Shown in pieces: positions 35,066-44,459 of a stretch of 64,000 bases of DNA. Position 1 is the stretch's first letter, and each line of letters begins with the position of its first letter. Source of the stretch: Pseudomonas reactans (GTDB taxonomy: Bacteria > Pseudomonadota > Gammaproteobacteria > Pseudomonadales > Pseudomonadaceae). The position numbers were made by a program, and so were the translations under genes. The notes under the pieces were generated by a model, which was not told where the DNA came from, made no database searches, and saw nothing but the letters and a program-made list of their open reading frames with translations. The stretch covers positions 1 to 64,000 of the forward strand of contig NZ_JACAPG010000021.1 of NCBI RefSeq assembly GCF_013385825.1, written 5' to 3'.

Positions 35066-36643
35066 ATGGCCCTCGACATTCACGCCCACCGTATCCTGAT
35101 CCTCGATTTCGGTTCCCAGTACACCCAACTGATCGCCCGCCGTGTGCGCGAAATCGGCGTGTACTGCGAACTGCATCCGTTCGACATGGACGACGAAGCG
35201 ATCCGCGAATTCGCACCGAAAGGCGTCATCCTCGCCGGTGGCCCAGAGTCCGTGCACGAAGCCAACAGCCCGCGCTGCCCGCAAGCCGTCTTCGACCTGG
35301 GCGTCCCGGTCTTCGGCATCTGCTACGGCATGCAGACCATGGCCGAGCAATTGGGCGGCAAGGTTGAAGGTTCCGAGCTGCGTGAATTCGGTTATGCCCG
35401 TGTCGACGTGGTCGGCAAGAGCCGCCTGCTGGACGGCATCGAAGATCACGTCGACGCCGACGGCCTGTTCGGCCTCGACGTGTGGATGAGCCACGGTGAC
35501 AAGGTCACCAAGATGCCGGAAGACTTCCACATCCTGGCCAGCACCCCGAGCTGCCCGATCGCCGGCATGTTCAGCGACGAGCGTCGTTACTACGGCGTGC
35601 AGTTCCACCCGGAAGTGACCCACACCAAGCAAGGCGGCCGCATCCTGTCGCGCTTCATCCTCGACATCTGCGAATGTGAAGCCCTGTGGACCCCGTCCAA
35701 GATCGCTGAAGACGCCATCGCCCAGGTTCGCGCCCAGGTCGGCACCGACAACGTACTGCTCGGCCTGTCCGGCGGCGTTGACTCCTCCGTTGTTGCTGCC
35801 CTGTTGCACAAAGCCATCGGCGATCAGCTGACCTGCGTCTTTGTCGACAACGGCCTGCTGCGCCTGCACGAAGGTGAGCAAGTGATGGCCATGTTCGCCG
35901 AGAACATGGGCGTCAAGGTGATCCGCGCCAATGCTGAGGACCAGTTCCTCAACAATCTGGCCGGCGAGTCCGATCCGGAGAAGAAGCGCAAGATCATCGG
36001 CCGCACCTTCATCGACGTGTTCGATGCCCAGTCCAACAAACTGGACAACATCAAGTACCTCGCCCAGGGCACCATCTACCCTGACGTGATCGAGTCGGCT
36101 GGCGCCAAGAGCGGCAAGGCCCACGTGATCAAGTCCCACCACAACGTGGGTGGCCTGCCTGAGGAAATGAACCTCAAGCTGGTAGAACCGCTGCGCGAAC
36201 TGTTCAAGGACGAAGTCCGCCGCCTGGGCCTGGAACTCGGCCTGCCGTACGACATGGTCTACCGTCATCCATTCCCAGGCCCGGGCCTGGGCGTGCGGAT
36301 CCTCGGTGAAGTGAAGAAGGAATACGCCGACCTGCTGCGTCGCGCCGACCACATCTTCATCGAAGAACTGCGCAAGGCCGACTGGTACCACAAAGTCAGC
36401 CAGGCGTTCGTGGTGTTCCAGCCGGTGAAATCGGTTGGCGTGGTTGGTGATGGCCGTCGTTACGCCTGGGTCGTGGCCCTGCGTGCGGTAGAAACCATCG
36501 ACTTCATGACTGCGCGTTGGGCACACCTGCCGTACGAACTGCTGGAAACCGTCAGCGGCCGTATCATCAATGAGATCGAAGGTATTTCGCGCGTTACTTA
36601 CGACGTGTCGAGCAAGCCGCCGGCGACGATTGAGTGGGAGTGA
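35066..36643 (+). CDS. guaA: GMP synthase (glutamine-hydrolysing) GuaA
   Basis: The 525-residue enzyme aminates XMP to GMP. The N-terminal class I glutamine amidotransferase has the nucleophile in GICYGMQ and the HPEVTHT histidine. The ATP-pyrophosphatase domain has the P-loop LSGGVDSSVVA at about residue 233, and a C-terminal dimerisation domain ends in PPATIEWE. The gene is intact although its 3' end is the attachment site of the adjoining island. Confidence 0.98.
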   Translation: MALDIHAHRILILDFGSQYTQLIARRVREIGVYCELHPFDMDDEAIREFAPKGVILAGGPESVHEANSPRCPQAVFDLGVPVFGICYGMQTMAEQLGGKVEGSELREFGYARVDVVGKSRLLDGIEDHVDADGLFGLDVWMSHGDKVTKMPEDFHILASTPSCPIAGMFSDERRYYGVQFHPEVTHTKQGGRILSRFILDICECEALWTPSKIAEDAIAQVRAQVGTDNVLLGLSGGVDSSVVAALLHKAIGDQLTCVFVDNGLLRLHEGEQVMAMFAENMGVKVIRANAEDQFLNNLAGESDPEKKRKIIGRTFIDVFDAQSNKLDNIKYLAQGTIYPDVIESAGAKSGKAHVIKSHHNVGGLPEEMNLKLVEPLRELFKDEVRRLGLELGLPYDMVYRHPFPGPGLGVRILGEVKKEYADLLRRADHIFIEELRKADWYHKVSQAFVVFQPVKSVGVVGDGRRYAWVVALRAVETIDFMTARWAHLPYELLETVSGRIINEIEGISRVTYDVSSKPPATIEWE

Positions 36644-36691
36644 TCCCGCAGCGCTGTATGAAAAAACCGGCTTAGGCCGGTTTTTTCATGC
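36641..36691 (+). repeat. Left direct repeat (attL-like) at the guaA 3' end
   Basis: This 51-bp segment runs from the guaA stop codon through its terminator to CATGC. It recurs with 4 substitutions and one extra T at 41694-41745. Direct repeats of a host gene 3' end that flank foreign DNA are the footprint of site-specific integration; guaA is a known integration target in bacteria. Confidence 0.8.
36661..36686 (+). terminator. Terminator of guaBA
   Basis: AAAAAACCGG / CCGGTTTTTT with loop CTTAGG-like centre, immediately after the guaA stop; a canonical intrinsic terminator that is also part of the direct repeat. Confidence 0.93.
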
Positions 36692-36787
36692 TCGAGCAAA
36701 TGGCTTATTCTTGCTATCGATATAGCCGCATGTGTCGGTGGTAGCTCACTGTTGGTAGCTAGATATCGTCAAACACGGAAGACCAGA

Positions 36788-39700
36788 ATGAAACTCCTCA
36801 CAGATGATGAGATTAATGTTGCATACGCTCACGTCGAAGCCGTAGACGAAGGGCGCGTGGGACCAGATAGAGCAAATTATCTCGCGTTAACGGACGCTGA
36901 TTTTGAACTCCTTCTGTACAGCATCTATAGAGGACGTGCGTCTGATTGGCCTTGGTACAGCAATGCTCGCTTGATGGTCACAGGAGCTGATCAAGGACGG
37001 GATGTTTGGCTCACGAAGGATGAGCGGCCAGTTGGGGTTATTCAGTGCAAAAAGGTTAAGGCTGGTTTCACTCGGCCGGACACGCTCCGTGAGGTAATCA
37101 AGTTCCTTCTAAATGTCGTGCTTGAGCCGACGCTTATGCCGGACCCAGCCAGTTTCCGATTTATTCTTGCTCTTGCTTCGGATCCTGCCAGCACTACAAC
37201 CGATTTTTTCGATGCGCCACAGACTTGGCTAACTGCCAATGAAACAGAGCTTTTAGGTCTGGCTACCGACGTCATTAAAAAGTATGAAGCATTCTCGATG
37301 CTGAAGATCGAGGCTGTCATGCCAGGCATCAGGACGGCCCTGAAGAACCTGAAATATGAGCTTCTTAGACCAGTCGACCTCGACGCGTTACTGGAGTGCA
37401 TCCCTGCTGTCCGTCAGCGGTTTTTCAAAGTTCAACTTGTCGTGGCTGTAGAGGATGCCGAGGCCATGATTGAGGCTCGGTTCGCTGCAGTTGGCTTAGT
37501 CTCAAAGAGTACACAAACATGCACTAGAGCTGATGTTGAGGAAGACATCACGCGCGGGTCGCGCGGTCTGGCCGACTGGCCTCAACTGATTTGGGGGCAG
37601 CATATAGAGCGACCAGAGTTCGACGATCTGATCCAGCGGATCAATCGGCATCCTGCAGGCTCCACGCTGGTCGTGGGAGGAGCAGGGACTGGGAAGTCAG
37701 CACTTCTCGCTGAGCTGTATTGTGCCCTTAAAGCCCGCGGCCAGATTGTGCTAGCGATAAAGGCCGACATGCTTAGCCCTAATATTGTGAATTTCGTCGA
37801 CCTCGCTCGCGATCTTGGTATGTCAGGTGATATCGAAAAGGAGCTTCTCTCGCTGGCGGTTGAAGCCCCGGTTGTGCTGATCATTGATCAGCTTGACGCT
37901 GTCAGTGAAGTGATGGACCAGAGTTCACAGCGCATGCAGGTATTACTTCGCCTTGCATCTCGGTTACAGGAGGCAGAGAGTCAAGAGGGTAATAAACTTC
38001 CCATTCATGTCATCGTTTCTTCGCGACCATTTGAGGCGAAGTTCGACGCTCGATTTAGGTTGCTTGATGCGGATGAGTTACTACTTACTCTTCCTCCGTT
38101 CGAGCGGATATCCACTCTGCTTGGTGAGCTCGGTATCGACTCCACTGTCGTGCCGGATAGTCTCAAAGAGGCACTACGTACACCTTTTGCTCTGGGTATA
38201 TACGTCGATCTTGCCAAATCTGGCTTGAATCCTGCGGATTTTACGGCAGCAAACTTACTTGATCGATGGCTCGACAAAAAACTACCTGTAGGGCCCGCGC
38301 GTGCTTCGTGTCTGGCGTTCTTGCGCCAGCTCGCGGCTGACATGACGCAGTATGAGAGCCTCTGGCGGCCGGCCGCTTACTATGACCCGGACTACAGCGA
38401 GATGCTGCGTTGGGCCGAGTCAATTGGCATCGTCATCCGTGAAGACGCCAGCATTGGATTCAGTCATCAGTCATGGCTCGATGATTTCCAGGCTAAGACA
38501 CTCCGAACCGCACAAGAGTTGGCTGATTACGCATGGAGTCGCCAGGAAGGGTTATTTGCGCGGGGAACAGTTTTACGCGGCCTTGAGCATATGCGAAGGG
38601 TTGATATGGCATCCTATGAGATGTCTATTCGCTTGTTGCTACCAAACCCCAAGACACGCAGACATCTGCGCCATCTGGTTGCCGATTATTTGGCGAGTGC
38701 TGATGATCCAAGCGTAAGTGATATTGCTTGGGTCGATTGGATGGCGCGTAACGATCATGCACTTGCGAATCGGGCATTCAGGCAGGTAGCGATAAGATGG
38801 CCGTGCTGGAGATCAGGGGTGCTGCCGCTCCTTCCTATTCTTCTACAGGACGAAAAGCATCGCTGGAATGCGACCATGCTGCTCGTTCGAGAAGTTGCTG
38901 AGGGCTCGAGCCAAGTTATGGATCTGGTCGACCGCTATTGGTCGGATACTTCACATGACGGAGACGTGTTTAGTCTCTTTGAGCGTTCTGGTATTGCGAC
39001 CGACCGTGCAATCGCCCATGTCCGTACGATCTTTAATCGAACGACGTTGGCAGATTGGGCGATATCCCATTACACCAAGACTTTGCATGAGAACGGTAAT
39101 ACCCGCGTTGCTTTGGATCTCATCTCATTTTGGGCTGAGTTGCAGCCTGCGGATCGGCACAATGGCATCAAGGTGTATGGTGTTGAAAAGATTGCGGCAG
39201 CCGCACCGCTCTATTGTGCCGAACGACTCCTGCCTTGGTTTGTCGGGGTGGCATCGCGAAAGGTTGGTGATGGGCGGCCCGGGCATCGGTATCCGCAATC
39301 GATATCTGTTCCATACGATTGGAAATATGATTCCGGCGAGGGGCATTTGACGCAGCTTCTGAGGAGTGTGCTCGAAGAGTCAGCAGTTTCTGACCCGCCA
39401 GGTGTGCGCACCTTGCTCGCTACTGTTGTTGCTGTAGAAATTGACGAGGTCCAGTCGCTAGTGGCCGATACCCTGGCGGCGAACCCGGCTGTATTTGCTG
39501 AGTATGCGCTCGCGTTTCTCCTGGCTGATCAGCGGCGTCTTCATCTAGGTAGCGATACGTTCGACGATGAAAGAAGTGTCGGCCACGTGATCAGCGGTTG
39601 GTCGTCAAGCACACTGATTGCCCAGATCACTCCCTACCTCTCTCTCGCTGATATTGAGCGGATTCGCGATTACATCGAGGCTTGGGAGCCTTGGGGGGAA

Positions 39701-41410
39701 GAATTACAGGAAGAGCAAGATCCTGCCCATAGAAGACTGTTGCTCCGTTGGTCTGATGAGCGGAGGTTGCGTTTACTTGGCGAACTACCTGTGCACGTGC
39801 TGACGCCCCGTCGTCGTAGGCAAGTTGAGGAGTGGCAGGTCGAACAGCCCACGCTAAAAGCAAAACGTGGCGGTCGGAGGATGGCGCAGTTCGTTGGATC
39901 GCCCATGAGCCACGATCAGATGGCGAAAGCCAGTGACGATGCGATTATCAAAATGTTCGTTGCAGTAAACGACCATACTGGCCGTCATGAGCACCCGAAA
40001 CACTGGCTGAAGGGCGGTGTTACTGAGTTGTCTCGGGCTTTTTCGGCGTTTGCGAAGTCGTTCCCAGATCGTGTTCTTCGTATCATTCCGCGTTTACAAC
40101 CGGGTCTGCACGAGCAGGTTACGGGCGCCGCGATTAGGGAGTTGTCGGCGGTTGAGGCAGTTGACGCTCAGACACAAAAAACTTTGATTTGGGACGCCCA
40201 ATCCCGTGGCTTTTCGTCGACTAGCTTTCGCCACGATGTTGCCAGCGCCATGGAGGTGCTCGCTAAACGCCTGAAAGGTCTTGAGGGTCGTGACATCGAG
40301 TTGCTCAAGGGCTGGCTGCAGCGCGACCCCAATGTGCTGGCTGCAGAAGCAGTACGTCATGCCGAGTTAAACAAATCCAATCGTGAGCGGAATGAGAAAC
40401 CAGATCAACGCCCTGAGGCCATGCTATTCGGCCGGGGCGGCGGGATGCATTTTCTCCCTCAGCGCAATTTCACGCTGCTGTCAGCGATCGCAGCGGGATA
40501 TCTCCATCGTGACGGCGTGGATTGTGATGGTTGGCTCGCGGAGTTGGAACTACACGTTACTCATCCTGAAGATCCCGAGGTTTGGAGTGCGATCCTAATG
40601 TTCAGGTCGCATGAACTTTGGTGGGCGGACGCGGCAAGAGTGGGCGAACTGATTGAGGCGATTTGGCGGAGGTTTCCAGCGGCGTTTGAAGATGCAGCTG
40701 TAGTCCAGTCGTTGTGGCGCCTGCGCGTTCGCATACATACGAGCGTACTGCAGGAGATTGTCAACTTCTGGCTCAGTCATAGCGATCATAAGCTTAGGCA
40801 GATTGGTGGTGAGTTCTCTGCTGCTAGCGTGATTGTCGATAGCGCTGCTTCTGATGGGATGGGCGAGATAGTCGAAGCGGTGATGGCCGGGAATGACATT
40901 TCTGCCAGGTCTGGCGTGTTATTCGCGGCTGCAGCGGGGTGGGGTGAACTTGATCTCGATATTCGAAGCCGCTCGCATGCCTACCTCATTTATGTCGCCA
41001 GCATTGTCAGTGGGTTCGAGGCTCATGCTCTATCTACAGCTGTAGATCGTGGCGAGCGATTACCTCCCGATGAGATGACGCGAGCCCTGCTGGCTTCTGT
41101 GGCAGTAAATATTGATCTGCTCAGAGAATCGATGGGGCTGCTGTTTGTACGCTCGCTTCAGCACCTGTTGCTTTATCCAGGCTTTGAAATGCTGGTGCTT
41201 GAAATCGCAGAGGCTGCAACTGAGCTTGCACGTACATCGCCAGATAGGACCATTGGAGGGCTGTACGACGGCGAATTTATAGGGCTTGTGATTGCACTCC
41301 AGCGTTCACCAATAGAGATCAAAACTCGTGCGATGACGATCTACGAGCGCCTGCTTGACGCTGAGGTTCACGGCGCAGAGGACGCTGCAGCATTTGCGCT
41401 GCGCCGTTAA
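36788..41410 (+). CDS. Avs-like protein: PD-(D/E)xK nuclease-like domain plus STAND/NACHT-like NTPase plus long helical C-terminus
   Basis: The 1540-residue protein has three parts. Residues about 60-110 show a restriction-endonuclease-like core, GADQGRDVWL (D72) followed by VGVIQCKKV (Q86-x-K88), as in Mrr-type nucleases. Residues about 290-480 are a P-loop NTPase with Walker A GGAGTGKS (297-304), Walker B VVLIIDQLDA (D367) and an SSRPFE sensor-like element. The remaining 1000 or so residues are alpha-helical and W-rich, consistent with a TPR/HEAT-like sensor. Nuclease-STAND-helical repeat is the architecture of Avs antiphage proteins, in which the C-terminus recognises a phage protein and NTPase assembly activates the nuclease. 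I cannot name the subfamily. The ATG at 36788 follows GGAAG by 6 bp; a TTG at 36752 is less likely. Codons such as TTA, AGA and ATA and lower GC point to horizontal transfer. Only gene of the guaA island. Confidence 0.78.
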   Translation: MKLLTDDEINVAYAHVEAVDEGRVGPDRANYLALTDADFELLLYSIYRGRASDWPWYSNARLMVTGADQGRDVWLTKDERPVGVIQCKKVKAGFTRPDTLREVIKFLLNVVLEPTLMPDPASFRFILALASDPASTTTDFFDAPQTWLTANETELLGLATDVIKKYEAFSMLKIEAVMPGIRTALKNLKYELLRPVDLDALLECIPAVRQRFFKVQLVVAVEDAEAMIEARFAAVGLVSKSTQTCTRADVEEDITRGSRGLADWPQLIWGQHIERPEFDDLIQRINRHPAGSTLVVGGAGTGKSALLAELYCALKARGQIVLAIKADMLSPNIVNFVDLARDLGMSGDIEKELLSLAVEAPVVLIIDQLDAVSEVMDQSSQRMQVLLRLASRLQEAESQEGNKLPIHVIVSSRPFEAKFDARFRLLDADELLLTLPPFERISTLLGELGIDSTVVPDSLKEALRTPFALGIYVDLAKSGLNPADFTAANLLDRWLDKKLPVGPARASCLAFLRQLAADMTQYESLWRPAAYYDPDYSEMLRWAESIGIVIREDASIGFSHQSWLDDFQAKTLRTAQELADYAWSRQEGLFARGTVLRGLEHMRRVDMASYEMSIRLLLPNPKTRRHLRHLVADYLASADDPSVSDIAWVDWMARNDHALANRAFRQVAIRWPCWRSGVLPLLPILLQDEKHRWNATMLLVREVAEGSSQVMDLVDRYWSDTSHDGDVFSLFERSGIATDRAIAHVRTIFNRTTLADWAISHYTKTLHENGNTRVALDLISFWAELQPADRHNGIKVYGVEKIAAAAPLYCAERLLPWFVGVASRKVGDGRPGHRYPQSISVPYDWKYDSGEGHLTQLLRSVLEESAVSDPPGVRTLLATVVAVEIDEVQSLVADTLAANPAVFAEYALAFLLADQRRLHLGSDTFDDERSVGHVISGWSSSTLIAQITPYLSLADIERIRDYIEAWEPWGEELQEEQDPAHRRLLLRWSDERRLRLLGELPVHVLTPRRRRQVEEWQVEQPTLKAKRGGRRMAQFVGSPMSHDQMAKASDDAIIKMFVAVNDHTGRHEHPKHWLKGGVTELSRAFSAFAKSFPDRVLRIIPRLQPGLHEQVTGAAIRELSAVEAVDAQTQKTLIWDAQSRGFSSTSFRHDVASAMEVLAKRLKGLEGRDIELLKGWLQRDPNVLAAEAVRHAELNKSNRERNEKPDQRPEAMLFGRGGGMHFLPQRNFTLLSAIAAGYLHRDGVDCDGWLAELELHVTHPEDPEVWSAILMFRSHELWWADAARVGELIEAIWRRFPAAFEDAAVVQSLWRLRVRIHTSVLQEIVNFWLSHSDHKLRQIGGEFSAASVIVDSAASDGMGEIVEAVMAGNDISARSGVLFAAAAGWGELDLDIRSRSHAYLIYVASIVSGFEAHALSTAVDRGERLPPDEMTRALLASVAVNIDLLRESMGLLFVRSLQHLLLYPGFEMLVLEIAEAATELARTSPDRTIGGLYDGEFIGLVIALQRSPIEIKTRAMTIYERLLDAEVHGAEDAAAFALRR

Positions 41411-41693
41411 GGCCCATGCCGTATCCGCTCAACCCGTCCGCTTCCTGGCCTCCCACCGCTTCGATGAGACGATATCCCAATCGGTCGCCCGATTCTATTA
41501 TGGGCTGATGTTCTCCGGATTTCGGTGTTGATGCGGCAGCTGTTACCGGCGTTGCACTGGGAAGTTGTTTCCTAGCGATATCACCCTCAGGAGGAGTTTC
41601 CCGTATGGTATTTTTCATGGTCTCGAAATAGCAGTTGCTTCAAAGAGTGCGGTTCCAAGGGTTTATATATGCCTATCGATAATAGAGGGGGAA
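41411..41693. other. Non-coding tail of the guaA island
   Basis: About 280 bp between the Avs-like stop codon and the right repeat. No convincing gene. A 99-codon minus-strand frame (41319-41618) runs into the Avs-like gene and has no recognisable domain. No integrase or transposase remnant could be recognised, so the mobility gene has been lost or was never here. Confidence 0.5.
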
Positions 41694-41745
41694 TGATCCC
41701 GCAGCGCTGCACGAAAGAACTGGCTTAGGCCGGTTTTTTTCATGC
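41694..41745 (+). repeat. Right direct repeat (attR-like), degenerate copy of the guaA terminator region
   Basis: TGATCCCGCAGCGCTG, then a decayed terminator stem (GAACTGGCTTAGGCCGGTTT) and CATGC match 36641-36691 at about 46 of 51 positions. One arm mismatch weakens the hairpin relative to the guaA copy. Together the repeats bound about 5.0 kb. Confidence 0.8.
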
Positions 41746-41771
41746 CCGCGCTAGTACTGGATGCCATCAGC

Positions 41772-41813
41772 CTGAAACAACAAAGCCCGCATTGGCGGGC
41801 TTTGTTGTTTCAG
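41772..41813 (-). terminator. Terminator of the autotransporter gene
   Basis: A long stem CTGAAACAACAAAGCCCGC / GCGGGCTTTGTTGTTTCAG with a 4-nt loop lies just 3' of the minus-strand autotransporter. Symmetric A and T tracts allow function in both directions. Confidence 0.9.
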
Positions 41814-41826
41814 ACGTAGACGTTGA

Positions 41827-44130
41827 TCAGAAATCGTAACGCACGTTCGCCGTGAAGGTGTCGGCGTTGAAACCGCTGCTGGTCAGGTAGTTGTACGACC
41901 CTCCCACGCTCCAGGCGCCGACGCGGTAGTTGGCGCCCAGTCCCAGCTCGTAGCTGTCGCGCGCCGGCGTTGCGCCGGTGGTGGTGAAGGGGGTGCCGCC
42001 GAGCACAAAGGTGGAGGTGGTGCTGGCCTTGTCGCCGATGAAGTCGTGCCAGGCCATCAGCTTGGCTTCCGGTTCGAAGCTGCCCACACCTACGTCAAAA
42101 GCGGCCGCCAGACGAGCGCCCAGGCCCATTTCGCCGATTTCATAGCGCTGGCTGCCGACGTTGAGGGCGGCAGAGCTACCTTTTTCACGGTACGAATCCA
42201 TCGAGATATTGGCATAGCGCGCACCGACCTGTGGTTCCAGCAGCCACTGCTTGTCGAGCTGGAACGTGTAGCCTGCCAGTGCGTTGATGCCGAAGATCTC
42301 ACTGTCGTAGTTGGCCTTGGCGCGGGTACCGGCGATGTAGCGTTTGGACTCGTTGTCGTTCCAGCCGTACATCAGCGAGGTGTCGACAAAGAAGTTGTCG
42401 CGGGCCCAGTTGCCATACAGGGTCAGTGCATGGCCGCTGACGTCGGTTTTGTTGCCTCGGTCGGATTTGACGTCGCTGGTCAGGTAGCTGTAAGCCAGGC
42501 CCACGGTTGTCTGGGCATTGAGCTTGCCGTCCGCACCCACGGCGATGCCATTGGTGTTGGCGTCGTAGCCATCGATACCGTGGCGGCTGTCTTGGTTGGC
42601 ATCGCTGGACAGCGCTTGCAGCCATACGCCTTGTTCTGCCAGGACGTCACCGGAAGACAGGCCGCTACGCGCTTTACTGGCCCGGCGGTTGATGGCGCCT
42701 GCGACCAGGTTCTGGCTGTTGGTCGCGGCGTTGATCGCCCCACGGCTGACGTCCGGGGCCAAGCTTTCGGCCAGTTTCGCCAGCTCTTCGCTGGTGGCGG
42801 CGTTGGCGAATTGCTGGAATACCGGGTCGCTTTCGTCCATCTGGGCCATGACGGTGTTCTTGAGCGGCTTGATGGCGCTCACCGCATTGTTCGAACCACG
42901 GGCGCCCAACAGGTCTTGCGTGATCACCTCATCACTGCGGGTGGCAACCAGTGCTTTCACATCCTGGCCTTCAATGCCGAAGTTCTTCACCTCAAGCAGC
43001 GCCGAGGAGGACACCACGGACAGGTTCTGCGGGTCTTCCCAAGTACTGGAATTGATGAGGGTGTAGCGGGTGCCCTGGGCCGACGTGCGGAAGTCGTCGG
43101 AGCGCGCCTGCAGTTCGATCTGGCTGCCTGGAGAGAAGAAGGTATTGCCGGTGACTTTCAGGATCGGTGTATTGGGCTGTGTGTTGTTATCCAGCAGCAG
43201 GCGCAGGCGCGCCGTGTCGCTGTCCATGTCGAGGTCGCCGACAATCGTGGTCTGCGGGCGAAGCAGGGTCAGGCGGCCACCGTCGATATCGACGAAGCCG
43301 GCGCGGATGGTCGAGCCATCGAACATCGCGTCCCCTTGCACCAGTACACCGCTGAGGCCCAGCAGATCACCCTTGACCTGACCACCCTGCCAGTAGAAGT
43401 ACGAAGGGGAGGCATTGTCGTCCGCCAGAATGGCTGCGGTGCCGCCTTCGATCAGGCCACCTGTCTGCCTGATAGAGAAGATCCTGAAGCCGTCGGTGGT
43501 GTCGAGACTGCGAAAGCGGATACCGATCCCGTCGGCGGAGATAGTCCCGCTGTTGTTGATATCACTCAGGAAGGGCGCGCCTGTCATCTGGCCCGTAAAG
43601 CGAGCTTTCTCGATGTCGATCCCCTCAGAGTCGATACCCCGCGCGATGATAGTGCCCGAGTTATTGATGCGCGCCTGGGTCGAGGTGATCAGCATGCCTT
43701 CGGCATTTGCGCCCGTCACAGTGATGTTGCCGTTGTTGCTCACTTCACCCGCGATCTTCGCCAGGTACAGGTCCAGCCCGACGACGGAGTTGCCGTTCAC
43801 CATAATGTCGCCATTATTAACCACGTCGCCACCGACGTTGGAGTTGAGGGTCATGGCGATACCAGACGGGAAGTCGGTGGGGCTCGCAGCCGTCAGGTTG
43901 ATGTTGCCCTGGTTGACCAGGTTGCCGGCCAACGTCACGTTCGTCAGCTCCACACCTGCGTTTTGCGACGTTCCGGTGAAGGTGGCGTTATTGAAAACAT
44001 CACCGAAGCTGCTGTAGGCCCCTGTGCTCAGGTCGTAATTGAAGTCGGGTGCGGGTGCGGCATGGGCCGTGGCAGTGGTCGCCGCGACGGACAGCGCCAA
44101 CAACGAGCGGCGCAGGTGGGAAGTGTTCAA
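41827..44130 (-). CDS. Type Va autotransporter with C-terminal beta-barrel
   Basis: The protein of about 767 residues has a signal peptide (RRSLLALSVAATTATAHA), a passenger of repeated Asn/Gly strands (NNGDIMVNGNS, NNSGTIIARG, NNSGTISADG) likely forming a beta-helix, and a C-terminal autotransporter barrel from about residue 500 (GVWLQALSSD...) that ends in the terminal aromatic VRYDF. I place the start at a TTG (44130), 7 nt after AAGGA, giving a normal signal peptide; an upstream in-frame ATG at 44229 would put 33 extra residues before it. The passenger lacks an obvious catalytic domain; adhesion or biofilm roles are guesses. Confidence 0.85.
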   Translation of the reverse strand: MNTSHLRRSLLALSVAATTATAHAAPAPDFNYDLSTGAYSSFGDVFNNATFTGTSQNAGVELTNVTLAGNLVNQGNINLTAASPTDFPSGIAMTLNSNVGGDVVNNGDIMVNGNSVVGLDLYLAKIAGEVSNNGNITVTGANAEGMLITSTQARINNSGTIIARGIDSEGIDIEKARFTGQMTGAPFLSDINNSGTISADGIGIRFRSLDTTDGFRIFSIRQTGGLIEGGTAAILADDNASPSYFYWQGGQVKGDLLGLSGVLVQGDAMFDGSTIRAGFVDIDGGRLTLLRPQTTIVGDLDMDSDTARLRLLLDNNTQPNTPILKVTGNTFFSPGSQIELQARSDDFRTSAQGTRYTLINSSTWEDPQNLSVVSSSALLEVKNFGIEGQDVKALVATRSDEVITQDLLGARGSNNAVSAIKPLKNTVMAQMDESDPVFQQFANAATSEELAKLAESLAPDVSRGAINAATNSQNLVAGAINRRASKARSGLSSGDVLAEQGVWLQALSSDANQDSRHGIDGYDANTNGIAVGADGKLNAQTTVGLAYSYLTSDVKSDRGNKTDVSGHALTLYGNWARDNFFVDTSLMYGWNDNESKRYIAGTRAKANYDSEIFGINALAGYTFQLDKQWLLEPQVGARYANISMDSYREKGSSAALNVGSQRYEIGEMGLGARLAAAFDVGVGSFEPEAKLMAWHDFIGDKASTTSTFVLGGTPFTTTGATPARDSYELGLGANYRVGAWSVGGSYNYLTSSGFNADTFTANVRYDF

Positions 44131-44459
44131 GGCAGTATCCTTACAGGGCAGAAACTGGCAGGGAACAACCCACGCGTCAGCGTCTGTTTTAGGCATCCCT
44201 GCCAGCTTGTCAGTGAATGGCTGATTCAAGCGCGTGCAAACTTACACGATGCGTGTAGGACAATTCATCATAAAAAGGATCGGCGAAGGAAAAAAAGCTA
44301 AGAAATGCGACGTTACCGTTATTTTTTGTGGCTGTACGGGCTAATCCGGCAATAAATGGAACTTTAAGGTTGTTTTTGTGGTCGCGCCTGGATTGGGCGC
44401 TAGGGGGAAAGGTATTCGGATGTTTTTAAGCGGACCTGCTTGTCGTCAATTTTAGGACC
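44131..44459. other. Autotransporter upstream region
   Basis: About 330 bp, noticeably AT-rich around 44255-44370, with no gene that I can support. It should contain the autotransporter promoter on the minus strand. Confidence 0.45.

Noticed and set aside
36752..36787. Upstream TTG start for the Avs-like gene
   Set aside because: The ATG at 36788 has a properly spaced GGAAG site, while the TTG has none and adds only 12 basic residues.
41319..41618. 99-codon minus-strand frame at the end of the Avs-like gene
   Set aside because: Overlaps the Avs-like coding end in antisense, no recognised domain and no strong ribosome-binding site; could be re-examined if conserved.
42046..44301. Plus-strand open frame of about 750 codons over the autotransporter
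   Set aside because: No signal, motif or ribosome-binding site; the opposite strand has a signal peptide, passenger repeats and a barrel ending in Phe.
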